Assembly: GCA_030248065.1 (NCBI GenBank)
Contig: JASAMV010002782.1
Coordinates: forward strand, 1 to 64,000
Reading direction: 5' to 3'
DNA from: Rhynchonema sp. JSB1_4
Taxonomy: Eukaryota; Nematoda; Chromadorea; Monhysterida; Xyalidae
Length of the DNA stretch: 64,000 nt
This document shows positions 25,948 through 37,678 of the stretch, one piece after another. The translations under genes and the position numbers were made by a program. Positions within the stretch are counted from its first letter, which is position 1; every line of letters starts with the position of its first letter. The notes beneath the pieces are model-generated. The model searched no databases and had not been told where the DNA came from. It was given only the letters and a program-made list of their open reading frames with translations.

Positions 25948-26305
25948 CAGTGGAGGATCCCAGCTTTTGGTCAAGGGAGGGGCCAAATCCAAAAAGTCAT
26001 TTTTATCTGGTGCTTGTTCCATTCTTGAAAAGTCATACACCAAATATCGCAGAAATTGTCACAATGCGCGCGATGCGTGCGAAATTTTGGCCCTTTTTAC
26101 GCGCGCGAAAGCCAACTTTAACTGAAAATAGGCGTATCCGACGCGCGAAGCGGGTGATTTTTTGACTTTTGAAGTGAATCAGAGTAAAAATTCTGCGGTT
26201 TAGGGGGTCCTTTCTTCTTTTTCCTTCCGAAATGGTGGCCCCCCTCCAGGGGCCAAATGGGCCAATGGGGGGCATGGCCGCTGTGGCCTCCCCTGGATCC
26301 GCTCT
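25948..26305. mobile_element. hAT-type MITE, CAGTGG/GGATCC family, copy 1
   Basis: It begins CAGTGGAGGATCCCAGC and ends near CCCCTGGATCCGCTCT. The flanks share TGCTCGCTA, which fits a target duplication of about 8 bp. The interior resembles the copy at 26432 (GGCCAAATC..AAAAGTCATTTTTAT, ACGCGCGAAGCG, CCGAAATGGTG). No transposase frame is present. Confidence 0.75.
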
Positions 26306-26431
26306 TGCTCGCTACACGTTGCGCGTGTAGACCTCCAGTCTACTGAGGTGTCTACTTGGACGATAGGATTGAACCTAAAAGTGATGTGATGGTGATGTCC
26401 GATATATCGCTATGTTAGTATGGGATCTGAT

Positions 26432-26777
26432 CAGTGGCAGATCCAGCTTTCGGCCAAGGGGAGGGCCAAATCCCAAAAGTCATTTTTATAGTGCATGTTT
26501 GATTTTTCAAAAATGGTTTTTATCCAGTTCTATAATTGGGCAATTTTGAGCCAAATGCTACACAAAATAAGGGAGTGCGCGCGAAAAGTTTACACTTTTT
26601 ATGCGCGCGACAGCCAAATTTATGGAAATGGTGTATATGTGATGCGCGAAGCGCGCGATTTTTGGACCCTTGAAGTCTATTCGAGTGAAAAATCCTTTCG
26701 ATTTTCTCCGAAATGGTGCCCTCACCTTTAGGGGCCACTTTGACCAAGGGGGGCCCAGCCCCCTGGATCCGTCAGTG
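26432..26777. mobile_element. hAT-type MITE, CAGTGG/GGATCC family, copy 2
   Basis: 346 bp, starting CAGTGGCAGATCCAGC and ending CTGGATCCGTCAGTG. It is flanked by GATCTGAT on the left and GACCTGAT on the right, an 8-bp duplication with one mismatch. It is non-autonomous and lies 126 bp from copy 1 in the same orientation. Confidence 0.85.
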
Positions 26778-27465
26778 GACCTGATTAAGAACAGTAAACG
26801 CAAAGAAAATTTGGCATGCATGATGCTGCATGAAGCGGACTTGAAACGATTCGGGATCGAGGGTTACCATGTGGAGGAAAAACCAATGATCAGCAGGTTT
26901 ATATGCAGCTTTCAAAATTCCCGCATTTTCTTTTCAGGGTACTGTAATGTTGCCTGAAGAACGCATGGAGAAAGCAGAGTAGTGTTTGAGGTGGAAAATT
27001 TGACCTATTTTTGCCCTTCCGTTTTTCACCTGGAAAAATTTTTTCCCGGTGGGCACTATCAAAGTTTCCTTGGCTTGTTGTTTCGGTGCCACATTGCGTT
27101 GAGTTGACTGTTGCGACACCTCAAAATCGGTTTGTTCCATTCTTTTCAATTCATTTTTTGCTGTTGGTTGTTGTTGTCAATCTTGTCCAGTAGTGTTACC
27201 ATACGTTACCGTTACCCCCGCCCTACCCGTTCTGTTTGTCAGTGTTTGTTTGCTCATATTTAGCTCATTTTGTAAATTCTTCCTAGCCTGCCGTTAGGCT
27301 TTTGCGAAAGCATGCATAAAACTTGAAACTTGAAACTTGAAACTATACTTCTGGCCAGAGATTACGATCGGGCTGAGGCTGGGTACCCCTTTTTGGGGGG
27401 CTGTATTACGGGGGGGCTCTATTCCGGGGGGGGGGGGGCTGTATTTAGGTTTTTACGGTACATGT

Positions 27466-27754
27466 GTAGTAGCATGCAGTGGTACATTATCGGTGCCACA
27501 TCACTATAAAAGACCATCCCCGCGCATCCCTGTACGGATTTGGGGACAATACTGGGCGCCGCAGGCGCGATTTTGGAAAAATTGTCCCGTCCACAGAAAA
27601 AAAGTGCCAATTTTTTGCCTCGAAAAAGGCCATTTTTGGACATTTCAGCCCATTTTGGGCAACTTTTTTTATTAAAAAAAGCAAAATCTGAGTTTCAAAA
27701 AAAATTTTTAAAAAAAAATTTTTTTTAGTTAACCACTTTTTTTAAACAACCCTG
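27466..27754. mobile_element. Left-truncated copy of the 58.5-kb hAT-type element
   Basis: It closely matches 58926-59235: ACATGTGTAGTAGCATG, then CGGTGCCACATCACTATAAA, CCCCGCGCATCCCTGTACGG, GCCGCAGGCGCGATTTTGG, and the terminal AAACAACCCTG. The left CAGGGTTG end is absent. G-rich sequence with three GGCTGTATT-like repeats (27395-27450) lies in its place. A GGTATTGG microsatellite follows directly (27755-27800). Confidence 0.75.
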
Positions 27755-28362
27755 CTGGTATTGGTATTGGGTGGTATTGGTATTGGGTATTGGGTATAAT
27801 TGCGGGCCGGAAAAAAACCGTTTTTTTCGAAAAAAACCGAAAAAAAACCGTTTTTTTCCGAGGCCCGGAAAAATACGTTTTATTTTTCCGGAAATTTTTC
27901 CAAGTGGCAACTTTTGAAAAAAAACGGTTTTTTTTCCAAAAATTTCCGAAATATTTTCAAGGGTTACGAAAGGATGTTTCGGGTCCCAATCTATCTATCG
28001 TCAACACCCTGGCCATGTACTACACTGCCCCAGTCGCCGGCACAGCACATCAGTGCCTTTGCCTTGTATTTAAGTTTGTGCGATGCTTCCCTGCTGAATC
28101 CACCAACAATTTCAGTATTTTTTTGGCAAAAGCGCGCTTTTGTCGGCAAAACAGGTGATTTTCGTTCGATTCTCTGATCTCCGGCCCGGCACCCCGAACC
28201 AAAAAAGCCCAGAATCACGAGCTCGGGCTTACCCGATTGCAACTTCTGGCGTTCATTCATTGCAGGTGCATAAACATATATAATATTATTAATCAGTATT
28301 AACACGAAGCAAACCGTGAACAAGAAACAAAAGTATAATTCAATTTTTATTCCTCAACAAAA

Positions 28363-31300
28363 ATGTATTGCGACGACGCGGTGGTGATCAGAATTAAAGA
28401 CCATTTTGGCCACGCTTGGTCACCTCAGTTTGGCCGCATCTTTTTCACCAAGAAGAATATCGTTAATCTGAAGAAATCAATGTCGAAAATAGCGCCAGGT
28501 CTGTGTTTCAAAAGTCACTTCTGTTACATATTTTGTGTTTTTGACCACACAAAACAATCGTCAAGGGGATAATAAGAGGCATTTTTCAGGAACAGCTTGC
28601 GAGATATGGGGGACGAAGAACGCTCACGGCGCTTCCCAACAGCAACAGTTGATGTCACCGAAAGGAGGCGATCGAGACGAAATTGGATCGTACGTCGATA
28701 TTCGATGGAAAGCGACCGACGTTGAATTGAAATCGAATCGGGCGGGATGTGTGAAAGAAGGTCGGCTGTCGGTTTTTATTGAATCAGCAGCTGGCAGCCG
28801 GCCATTGACCCCTATCGGCGCTCCTGCATAATATTCTGCCCAAACACATGTTCTCAGGCGTAGGCTTGGGCTGCACGCACCCCCATCAATGCACTCAGTA
28901 AATCAATTTCTACCTTTTGGAGCGTGGCAATTTTTGGCGCGCCAAGTCAAGAATTTCTACCTTGTGGAGCGTGGCAATTTTCACCAGAAAAATAGTAGGT
29001 TTGTAAACTAAACCTGCCCGTGGATTGGCTCGGCGCGCAGTAAGGAACGTGTCCGAAATACGATGACCGTGTCCAAATTTGAGGAAAAGTAGAAAATTTT
29101 TGTGGAGCAAAACTGGCGGAAATCTGTAAAATTCTCGCCATGCAGAATTTTTGACGTATCCATTCCAAGGATTTGGTCCGTGCGAGTCTGGAGATCGGGT
29201 GTAACTCTTGCAGATATGGAGAATAAACGGAATTTCACGTTGTCGAAAGGTTGGAAAAAAGAAAGCCAGTTTTGGATAAAGTGAAATGCAAGCTGGCACC
29301 ATTTCAGCTGTCGGCAAAGTGACCCGCGCTCACGCCGGTTACGGATTTCTCGAATCACCGGCGTTCGAGTTGACTTTGTTCGTTCCGGGCTTTGCTGCGA
29401 GCAACAACGTGTCACTGGACGGGGCCGGACAGAAAATGCCCGAACTCGAGGCCACAAAAGTGCACTTTCTTGCCATACCAAATCCGGTTGGTCTTGTTCA
29501 GTCTGTCGATGATATGATCGTTGGACGAGACAGCGCAACATTTCGAAGTAGTGCAGAATTTTTTATGTGATTAAATTAACAACCAACCATTTTCTGCTCT
29601 AGCTGCTCGCTCTGGACTGAAGCTGTTTTGATGCTCTCTCGTCTCGGTTCTTGGCGCGGAAATTGCCTAAATATTTTCAGAAAAACAAATTCCGCAATTT
29701 CTTCGTGATCGCGTTGCACGTATACAAACCGGAGACGTGCGGCCGTGAAACTGGACAGGGGCTGGTGCAGCGATGCTCGACCGATGAACATTGGATTTGT
29801 TGTGCTCCGGCGAATGCGGAGGAAGGTTAACATCAGGAGCCCGATTGCTTTGGGCTTTGGAAATTCGTTGCAAAAGTGTGTATGTCTAAGATCAGTTGGC
29901 TGGTTGTTGCAAGCGCGATCTGAAATTCCATCCCAAAAGTTTCGGCGAACAACGAACATAAATTCAAAAGAATAGATGTGAAAAACAGCTATTCATGGTG
30001 TCGGCGATTATCAGACGTTTAAAACCTTGGGTTAATTTTCAGTTTACCGGCACGTTATCGAATATGGCCTCAGACGCAAAAACCCAAAAAAAGAAGCACA
30101 GACAAGACCGGGGGGAAAAAAAAAAAAAAAAAAAACAAAAAAAAAAAAAAAAGGAAGAAAAAAAAAAAAAAAAAAAAAAAAATCGAATATTGTCAAGTTT
30201 CATGGTTACATCGTGTCACTCAAATTTATTTTGCTGTTGCCGTCATAATATTTTGCCGAAATGAATATATGTGCAAAAATTTAATGTGTCAGTTAAATTA
30301 CACGTTTGATGGACACGCCCGTTTTTCAGACAGTGATACGCCATCAAGCTCAAGCTCGGTGGTCGGCGGCGACGAAGTGGGTCCATCGAAGAGTGCCACC
30401 ACCACCGCAACTGCTGTCAATGTGATCGAAAAGGAAAAAGTTCGTTGAAGATTGTTCGACTTTTCTGGCCGCTCGCTTTTATTTTGAACCATTGAGAAAA
30501 TCTTGTTCCGATGTTACTTCTGAAGTAGGAATTGAACGCACGTTGTGCTGTATTTTGTGACTGTCGGTCAGAAGTGGTTTCACAAATTCGTGACAACCAG
30601 TAAGCAACTTCTGTCCAACCTCGAAACGCACTGTTTTGACGTTGCTCATTTCAACAGTGTGGTTTTAAAGAATGAAGTCGATCAGGTCTATGTTCTGCAC
30701 ATCAGCAAATCACAAAATGAAGAACGCAAAAATTATTGCAGCATCAGAGCATACCTACCATCAACACCAATAACAACAGCAGCCAGGCGAGCAATAATCC
30801 AATGAAGCGTCAATCCAAAGATCACATGAATCTGCACGTTGTCGGCAATCGAATGGCGCGACTGCGAGCGCACGATCTGTTTGCCGAATGTGCCGAGCAG
30901 GCTTGCTCAAGTCGGCTGTTGTTTGTTTTCTTTTTGTTGTTTTTCTTGTATCTTTGAACTTCGCGTTTCTGGCGAATGGGGCCGTACACTTGCGTTGTTG
31001 GCTTTACCTTTCAATCGTAACATTCTTGGTCGGTCTGACAGTTCCGTCGATTTTCGCTGTGCTTTGAATTGTCGTAACTCGTAAGTTGGGCGAAGTCGAC
31101 GTTCGCCGACCAGGAATCGATACTATGCTGGCATGAAAGGCCGTTCTTTATTTTTTCGTGAAAATATGACGATAACATGGAAGTGAAATCGAAAAATATT
31201 TCGATTTCAGGTCAAAACGTGTTCGTGTAGGCGAGTTGTTTCTCGAAGAGTGCTGACTCCCCCGGAAGTGGTTTATGAGCTTTTTTGTCGTGGTCGTTGA

Positions 31301-34300
31301 GTCACTTCTTCCCAAAATCAAAAAATCATAGGTTTTGCATTACAATTTTTTTGGCGAAATAAAAATGAAGTTTCGGCATATTTCCGATAAAAACCGATAA
31401 AGACCCAAGGAAGTTATGAAAAAATGTTCTGGTCTCGGATTTGCAGAAAAAACATTTTTCGTCTGCCGGTATATTCGATACGATGTGCAGTTTTTATGTT
31501 GTATTTTTTTGCTTTCGCAGTGAGTTTCCCGCATTCGGCGCCCAATACCCGACTGCAATACAATGACTTGTGCGTGATTCTCGTGAATCGATTCTACGCG
31601 TATTTGTGGTCGCCAGCCACGTCCGTGATTTATGTCGAGGTCCGGTGATTTATATTTATGATTTATATTACAAACGCAGTTAATTTATTTCCGTTTTTTT
31701 ATAAAATTGCGGTAATTCCACCACCTTTACAATTCAGGCACGTGCCATGTCGACGCACAGTCTGTCGCAGTTGATCATCGGTGAGCACGTGACGGCCAAA
31801 GTTGTACAAGCACCACATGGACGCATGCACGCCACACATGTCGGAAAGACCAGTTAGTTGGTGCCCGGGTTTCTTGGAACGTGAGATGCTGTGCCGGTCG
31901 GCTGGAGTCACTTTTCTGAAGTTTACTCTTTCATTAAAGTTGTGAAGGCAAACTACACCAACACGAGCCCGATTTCGAAGCCAGCGTATATTCAAAACGA
32001 ATAGAAAGAGAAAATCATGGTGCTCCATTTTGTATTCTTCAACACGTAACATTTCCCAAATCAGCAGCCACGTTTGAATGTTTCACTATTCTGTCAGCTG
32101 TGAAATTGACGTAGTTTGCCTATAAGTTGTCAACTGGATACATACTGATGACCGACTTGCTTCTGGTATCTTATTGGGGCAGTGAAACATTTCTTGGTGT
32201 TTCGATTCGGAATGCTACCGTAGCGAGCGAGCAGTGGTGTCGTTGGGGGGAGGGGTTACCCCTAGTATCCGGTACCTTGATTTTTTTCACCCAGGGGTAT
32301 CTGGTATCCTGACTTTTTGTCCAGGGGTATCCTACCCTAACATTTTTTCCGAAAACCGTAAAAATCGCCCATTTTTACCTCCAAAATGCTCAAAATCGCT
32401 TGACATAACCCAAAAAATGACCATTTTCTGCGCTTCCAACACCAATTTTGCTCAATTTTCCTCTGAAAAATTGCCTTTTTTGAACAACCCCCCTGGGTGT
32501 CCGAGATTTTTTATTTGGGGGCAACCCCCTTGTATCCGAGATTTTTCATTTTGGGTATCCGGCGGTATCCGAAAATTTTGAATTTTGGGTATCTGGTATC
32601 CTGACTTTTTGATTTCCCAAGGACACCACTGCGAGTGAGTGACACAACGAGTGAAAAACAACCTTTGTAATTCATTCATTTTTTGGTCTTCTTCCCGCCC
32701 ATATTGCAGACCAACAATCGCATCACGTACGCGAGTGTATCGGCACACTAGCCCGTCAGATGTACTGTGCCGAGATCATACCGGATTCGCGTGACAGCAC
32801 GGGCATGACCACATTGTACGTGCCTGCGTGGGCGTCGGCCACCGGACATTTGAGTCATCGCGTCCGGGTGCATTGTGCCTGGCTGAGTCGACACTCGAAA
32901 CAGGGATTGAAGGTATGGTGATGTAATGTTGTTTGTTGAATTGATTATTTAGCAGGATCGGTACAACTGTTTGGCATTTGTTGCGTTAATCCATGCAATT
33001 TCCATGGTTTCTGACAGCGTCGCAGTCGTGTGCAGCCAAGAGAATACAACATAGTGTTTTTGTTACAACGGTATCTGGTGCACAGCACACCAGGCTTGCG
33101 GACATGTTGCATCTGAACCTACGGATCAGTGCTTATTTTTCGAAATTTCATTGTTACATGTCATCAGGTAAGTAGAAAAAGTTATTTCCCAGAAGCGTAA
33201 ATTCGTCTTCCAAAATACTTGCCGGCAAGAAATCAGAAGGATCGCTTGTCATGATCGTAATCAAAAATAAACATCCATAAGACCCACCCACAGGCGTGCG
33301 TGATCGCGTTGCATCCACTCACGGACCAGTGTCACCAGTTCCATCCGACTGCGGCCGCGCATGATCTGTTGCACTGGCAGGCACATCAAGTGTCCGGCGC
33401 CAGCAACACGCACGTGCCACGACCGGTCGTCAAACAGGTTGGTGTGGGCAATACTTGCTTGGAAAGTGTTGCTGTGCACTTTATTGCTTTTGTGTGCGAC
33501 ATTTAAGTTTTCGCAATTCGGTTGGATTGCATGGTCCGCAAAACTGGCAAAACGTGAAAATCAAACGTTCCAACGTTGAGGCGTGCGATCGTTTCATGTT
33601 TCGATAATTGGTCACATGCACGCGTAAATTAAATTTCCAAACCGTTGAACCCGTTGGCTAGTACATATCTCAAACATTGTGTCTTTTGACAGCGTTTTCA
33701 AAGTCAAACTATGTGCTGGTTGAGGTTGACCGACATTTGCTTTACTTTTCGATCAACACAGGGAATGCGTCTGCGACCCGAGAATCTGCTTGGACCGTGG
33801 AATGAATGCGATGGTGCCATCGAACTGGGAACGGCCGCCGTACGCACACAGGATCGATACAAGTGTAAGTTTGAAACGGGCATGTCGTTCATGTTGACGA
33901 CGCTCGGATACACCGCGCTCTTTTGTGGAACATAAGAAACAACGGACAAACCTGGATCCCGTCATATTGTTGAGCTGATTGGCAGGTCACCCATGAAAGA
34001 CACGGAAACCTTGTGGTGTTTCAGTGAATGAACAATCTGGAGCCAACAAGCGCGGCGGCGTGCACAACGACTTGGAGGTCTTCGTGGTGTGTGTCGGGGA
34101 ATCGTACGGCTACTTGCGTGCTTGTTCGGAGCAAACAAAAGGTACGTTCTGACTTGACAATGGCATGGGCATTTTGAGATTTTTGTTCGATCTTGAACAT
34201 TTTAGTGACCCAACGTCACGCGACGACCACTGATGTACGATCGTGCGATCTGATCATTTTCACGAGCAATGTGCTCCATCCGGACGTGTCGTGGACGAAA

Positions 34301-36077
34301 CTGGTGCCCGGCACGAAATTTCTCGCCGATTATCAACCGATCAAAGGTAGAAAGGCTGTTTCTTGTGCACCTTTCTATTGGACATGTCTCGGCCAAAGAG
34401 AAGGTGGTAATGAGAATGTTTTGAGGCGACCAGGCTCAGGATCGCAACTTCTTTTTCGGTAATATCTTCATCGTGAAAAGTGCGATTGTGTGCCATTTTT
34501 TTCCAAATCAGAAGTAGGGAAAATAAACCGAATTTGACGCAGACCACGACCCGAGTTCGGAATTCCGCAACCTCGGCGTGCATTGGCGCGCCACGTGTGT
34601 GCGACCGATGGACTCGACCGACAACAACAACACCAACGACAATACAAGTGCCAGCACGACGGCTGTTGATGATTTGTGGGCCACTGAGATTCGGGAAGGT
34701 TGTGGATGGGTTGGAAGTTTTTGATTGTGTCCGTAAGGACGCCGACTTTTTTCGGACACCGGCACCGGTCCCAAGTCGGCATGAATTTTGCTGGGATTCG
34801 GGTTGTTGATTGTCAACCGACATTCGACGTGTTCCGGCACGCCAGATGCTAGCAAAGTGCATTCACGCCAAAATGTGCTTGCAGGTTACGGCTGTATCGC
34901 ACAATCATCGGAGCCGTTGGATGCGAACGCTAAATTTGCCATTTTCTATGACCACGACCCGAAACAGACGGACTCGATGTTGATGCCGCGTTGGGCACTC
35001 GACAACAACATGCACATTGAATATGCCAGACCCATGGTTGGTTGGAAGTTCATAGTACGTTGGCCCGAATCAAACTTGACGGTCATGCGGTGTTGCTCAG
35101 GTCATCATGGCTCGTGACTTTTTGCTTTCACACTACGGTTCATCTTAAGATGTACTGATGTGATCCCACTCATTTCAACTATCGCAGATGTTGTTCCCAG
35201 GTGGCAAATGCAGCATTACCATATTTTTGTTGTTGTAGTTCACGGACGTAAATGCGATGCTTGACATGCACTATATTGCGATGCCGCCGTTGAGTAAGGA
35301 GAAAGGTTGGTTATTGCCGGGTTTTGTTTTTTTGTGCTCAAATGCAAACCAACCCTGTGCCCGCCCAGGTACGAATGCAATGGACATTGTCATCTCGGCG
35401 CATCCATACACCGAAAAATGTGAACAGGACGGTGCTCCATTGCACTGGATACAACCGATTGATGTGGATAATGCAAAGGTTACTTGCATGGGAAATATTT
35501 GTTTTGGTGATGGTGACTATCAAACTATTGGCTACTGAAATTACCTCAAGCACAAAACAAACGCACTAAACATTTTGGTTTGTGATGAGCAAGCAGCAGG
35601 CTTGAAGGCAATGTCACCTTTCCGCTACGACTTCGGTTTTATTGTGCAAGGCAAAGGTGCGCGTTCATATTGGCTTGAACATTTCTGTATTACACGCTTC
35701 TGTAAAACAATAGCCAGCCAGGCGTGCAATGCCTGTGTTACACCACGGAGTAATTCGTAGATCAGTGTAGCGTGGCGGTGGTTCGTAAGTCAGCGTTTTA
35801 CCGATCTGCCAATTCGTTTACTTCGTGCTTGTGCTTCGTCCTTCATCGTGCTTTATAGGCCGACCTCGCGTGTGCGTCACTGCCGCGTCGTTCGCAACTG
35901 CGTGACGAGTTCATCTCACTGATGTGTTCGGGTGCACCGGTCGGCCAGCTGCAGACGGTGATCGAGAAATGCGCCAAGCTGATCGACTGGGCCTTGTATG
36001 AACACGATATTGACGTCGATCGATCGGTCGACGCCGAATTGATCGTCAGGTCGGTTTTAATTTGGACGGATCGGTGA
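28363..36077 (+). CDS. Unrecognised ~889-aa protein with repeated cold-shock/OB-like units, 19 exons
   Basis: Exons: 28363-28498, 28590-28760, 29308-29486, 29681-29825, 30330-30439, 30572-30685, 30742-30910, 31521-31639, 31738-31852, 32710-32912, 33294-33437, 33762-33864, 34025-34141, 34206-34346, 34543-34698, 34885-35036, 35239-35305, 35369-35478, 35859-36077. Phases agree throughout. The start is the ATG at 28363. Units that look like divergent cold-shock domains: residues ~1-102 (FGRIFFTKKNIVN, PGTACEIWGT, IRWKATDVEL); ~103-210 (GKVTRAHAGYGFLES, LTLFVPGFAASNN); ~570-707 (LEVFVVCVGESYGYLRAC, DLIIFTSNVL, LVPGTKFLADY, WRATCVRP). Weaker OB-like stretches lie between. A Ser/Thr-rich linker spans ~212-246. 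No signal peptide or TM helix. An RNA-binding role is inference only. The last exon could instead splice at AG|GTCGG (36049/36050), so the C-terminus is uncertain. Confidence 0.75.
30109..30182. repeat. Poly-A tract in intron 4 of the cold-shock-like gene
   Basis: About 70 nt of nearly pure A, broken by a few C and G. It is simple low-complexity sequence, possibly the tail of a decayed retroposon, though no retroposon body is visible next to it. Confidence 0.7.
31946..32121. mobile_element. Foldback MITE family A, copy 3 (intron 9 of the cold-shock-like gene)
   Basis: About 176 bp, starting AGGCAAACTACACCAACACG and ending GACGTAGTTTGCCT. The interior matches copy 1 read in reverse: TTCAAAACGAATAGAAAGAG, AATCATG, ACACGTAACATTTCCCAAAT. 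This copy is therefore inserted in the opposite orientation to copy 1. Confidence 0.78.
32232..32631. mobile_element. hAT-type MITE in intron 9 of the cold-shock-like gene
   Basis: 400 bp with termini CAGTGGTGTC and GACACCACTG. The flanks are CGAGCGAG and CGAGTGAG, an 8-bp target duplication with one difference. It is rich in GGTATCC/GGTATCTGG words and has no transposase frame. It lies 78 bp upstream of exon 10, so it could influence that splice site. Confidence 0.85.
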
Positions 36078-37540
36078 TCGGATTGGGCCGTGGTCGCTTG
36101 ACTTGGACTTGGAGATTCTAATTGTTGGCATCGGCAAAGGACCGCAAAAATTATGATCAATATTAGGACAGATCCGATCCGATCAAATGACATGCATGCT
36201 GGCTTTCTTTTGTACCTGGGAATTGGGGCGGTTTTTCTTATTTAGGCAGTGGCAAACTTTCGCCCAACTGCGTGTGCAAATGAAACGTGACGGTTATTGA
36301 CCGGGAATCATACGAGATTTGATATTGCGATGTTTTTGTCTCAAAGTATAATTTTCTCCTTTCCGTTTTGGCGACGTCTTCTTTCTTTGGGTTTGTCCTT
36401 TTCTGCTTTCGTGTTTGATTCGTGTCTTTGGGCGCAAGTAGTTGCACCAGAAATTGTATTTAGATCAAGATTTTTACGAAACGTTGCGATTATTGAGCGT
36501 GTAAGTTAAGATTTGATTATCCAGATATTATATCAAGATACAAGCTTGAGACCGGTAGCAAACCTGTGTTTGGTATGCTCCCACTCGCTTTTTTCTCACA
36601 ACTAATTTTACAATAGATTCAGGCACTAGCATCAAGTTTCGCATTGGTCTGAAATTTGTAAGTGTAACCAATTCTTGGCAGCGCAAACCGGAGTTTACCA
36701 GCATTTACTGGAGTTTTCCCGACGCGGTGCAAGTATTGGTTACCGAGACAATGTTGTTTGGCTGTTAGTTTGGTGGTTGACAAATTGTTTTTTGTTGCTA
36801 CGTGCTACTAATGCCTTGATGTCAAGAAATTATTTTTTGTGATCGCCAAATAGTTTTGAGAAATCGCCAGCTTTTCGCCAAATATTTTGGACATGGAATA
36901 ACTGTGGCCGTATTTACTAGTCGAAACTGATTTGCTCTTACTTTGGATTGTTTTCATAGAAATGTTTGGTGTGCATTACGTTTCTGTTATGTGGGGTAGC
37001 CTTTCCTTTAACTGTGCTGTACTTTATTCTGGAAATACATATGCTGTACGTGTCTGTCTCTCCCCAGTAACGCATGAATTTTGTAGAATGTCACGAATGG
37101 GTTTGTGAAAAAGATTGCCAACAAACTTTTTGAGGAAACTACAGAGCAGAATAGGCAACATAACCTTACGTGGGGCAGATTAAGACGGTCTTGGTATCGA
37201 TGTGATCCACAAAACAAAGAAGCACAAACAAGGTTTGTGAATTGCCAGGGCCTGACCGTGATTCAGGCAATATAACGTTTGGCAAAGAAAGGGCTGTGAA
37301 GTAGTGGTTTTCATGATGCACAGTGTGATCAATACGCAATCGTTGTAGTCTGCCAAGCTGATCTGTGATCCCGTTGTTCCGGGATCCAGTCTGTGATCTT
37401 AACCAGTAGACAGTGCGTGCACTGGCTTTGGTTTGATTGATGCATGACCACATAATGAGTATCTTTTTGTTTTGTTTCGCTGAATAAATCGACTTATAAT
37501 TGTACCGATGGGCGAAGTTTTTATTTATGTTTTTTCTCAC
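36078..37540. other. Downstream of the cold-shock-like gene, no exon recognised
   Basis: No supported coding sequence. A further 3' exon of the upstream gene could hide here if the donor at 36050 is used, but none matched its required phase convincingly. Confidence 0.4.
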
Positions 37541-37678
37541 TTGCAGATCAATGGCGGTTTTTGGTCTTAATTTCTTGCTCAGTGCAACAACAGCTTCCAA
37601 TGTGACCTTCTTAATTTGACTGCTGTGGTGAATGCCGATCTCAACACAACCCTGCACTGCGAGGTCTGGATCCTGGAC
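37541..37678 (-). CDS. Orphan exon candidate, 46 aa
   Basis: On the minus strand an acceptor CATCAGCAG at 37679-37680 is followed by 138 nt of open frame and a donor CAA|GTGAGA. The peptide begins VQDPDLAVQGCVEIGIHH, continues SSQIKKVTLEAVVALSKKL and ends RPKTAIDLQ. It has an amphipathic helix-like pattern. I do not recognise it and found no partner exon nearby, so it may be a gene fragment or chance. Confidence 0.25.

Noticed and set aside
27803..28190. Another complete mobile element between GGGCCGG and CCGGCCC words
   Set aside because: The ends are only seven matching bases and no target duplication is visible, so I could not support its borders.
29008..29541. Minus-strand open frame of 177 aa
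   Set aside because: It overlaps exon 3 of the cold-shock-like gene on the other strand, whose frame has splice-phase support. The minus frame has no motif or splice context.
34341..34862. Minus-strand open frame of 173 aa
   Set aside because: It is antisense to exons 14-15 of the cold-shock-like gene, which are in phase with their neighbours.
37166..37657. Minus-strand open frame of 163 aa as a whole gene
   Set aside because: Only its first ~40 codons look exon-like and they end at a good donor; the rest reads like intron sequence. I kept only the 138-nt exon candidate.
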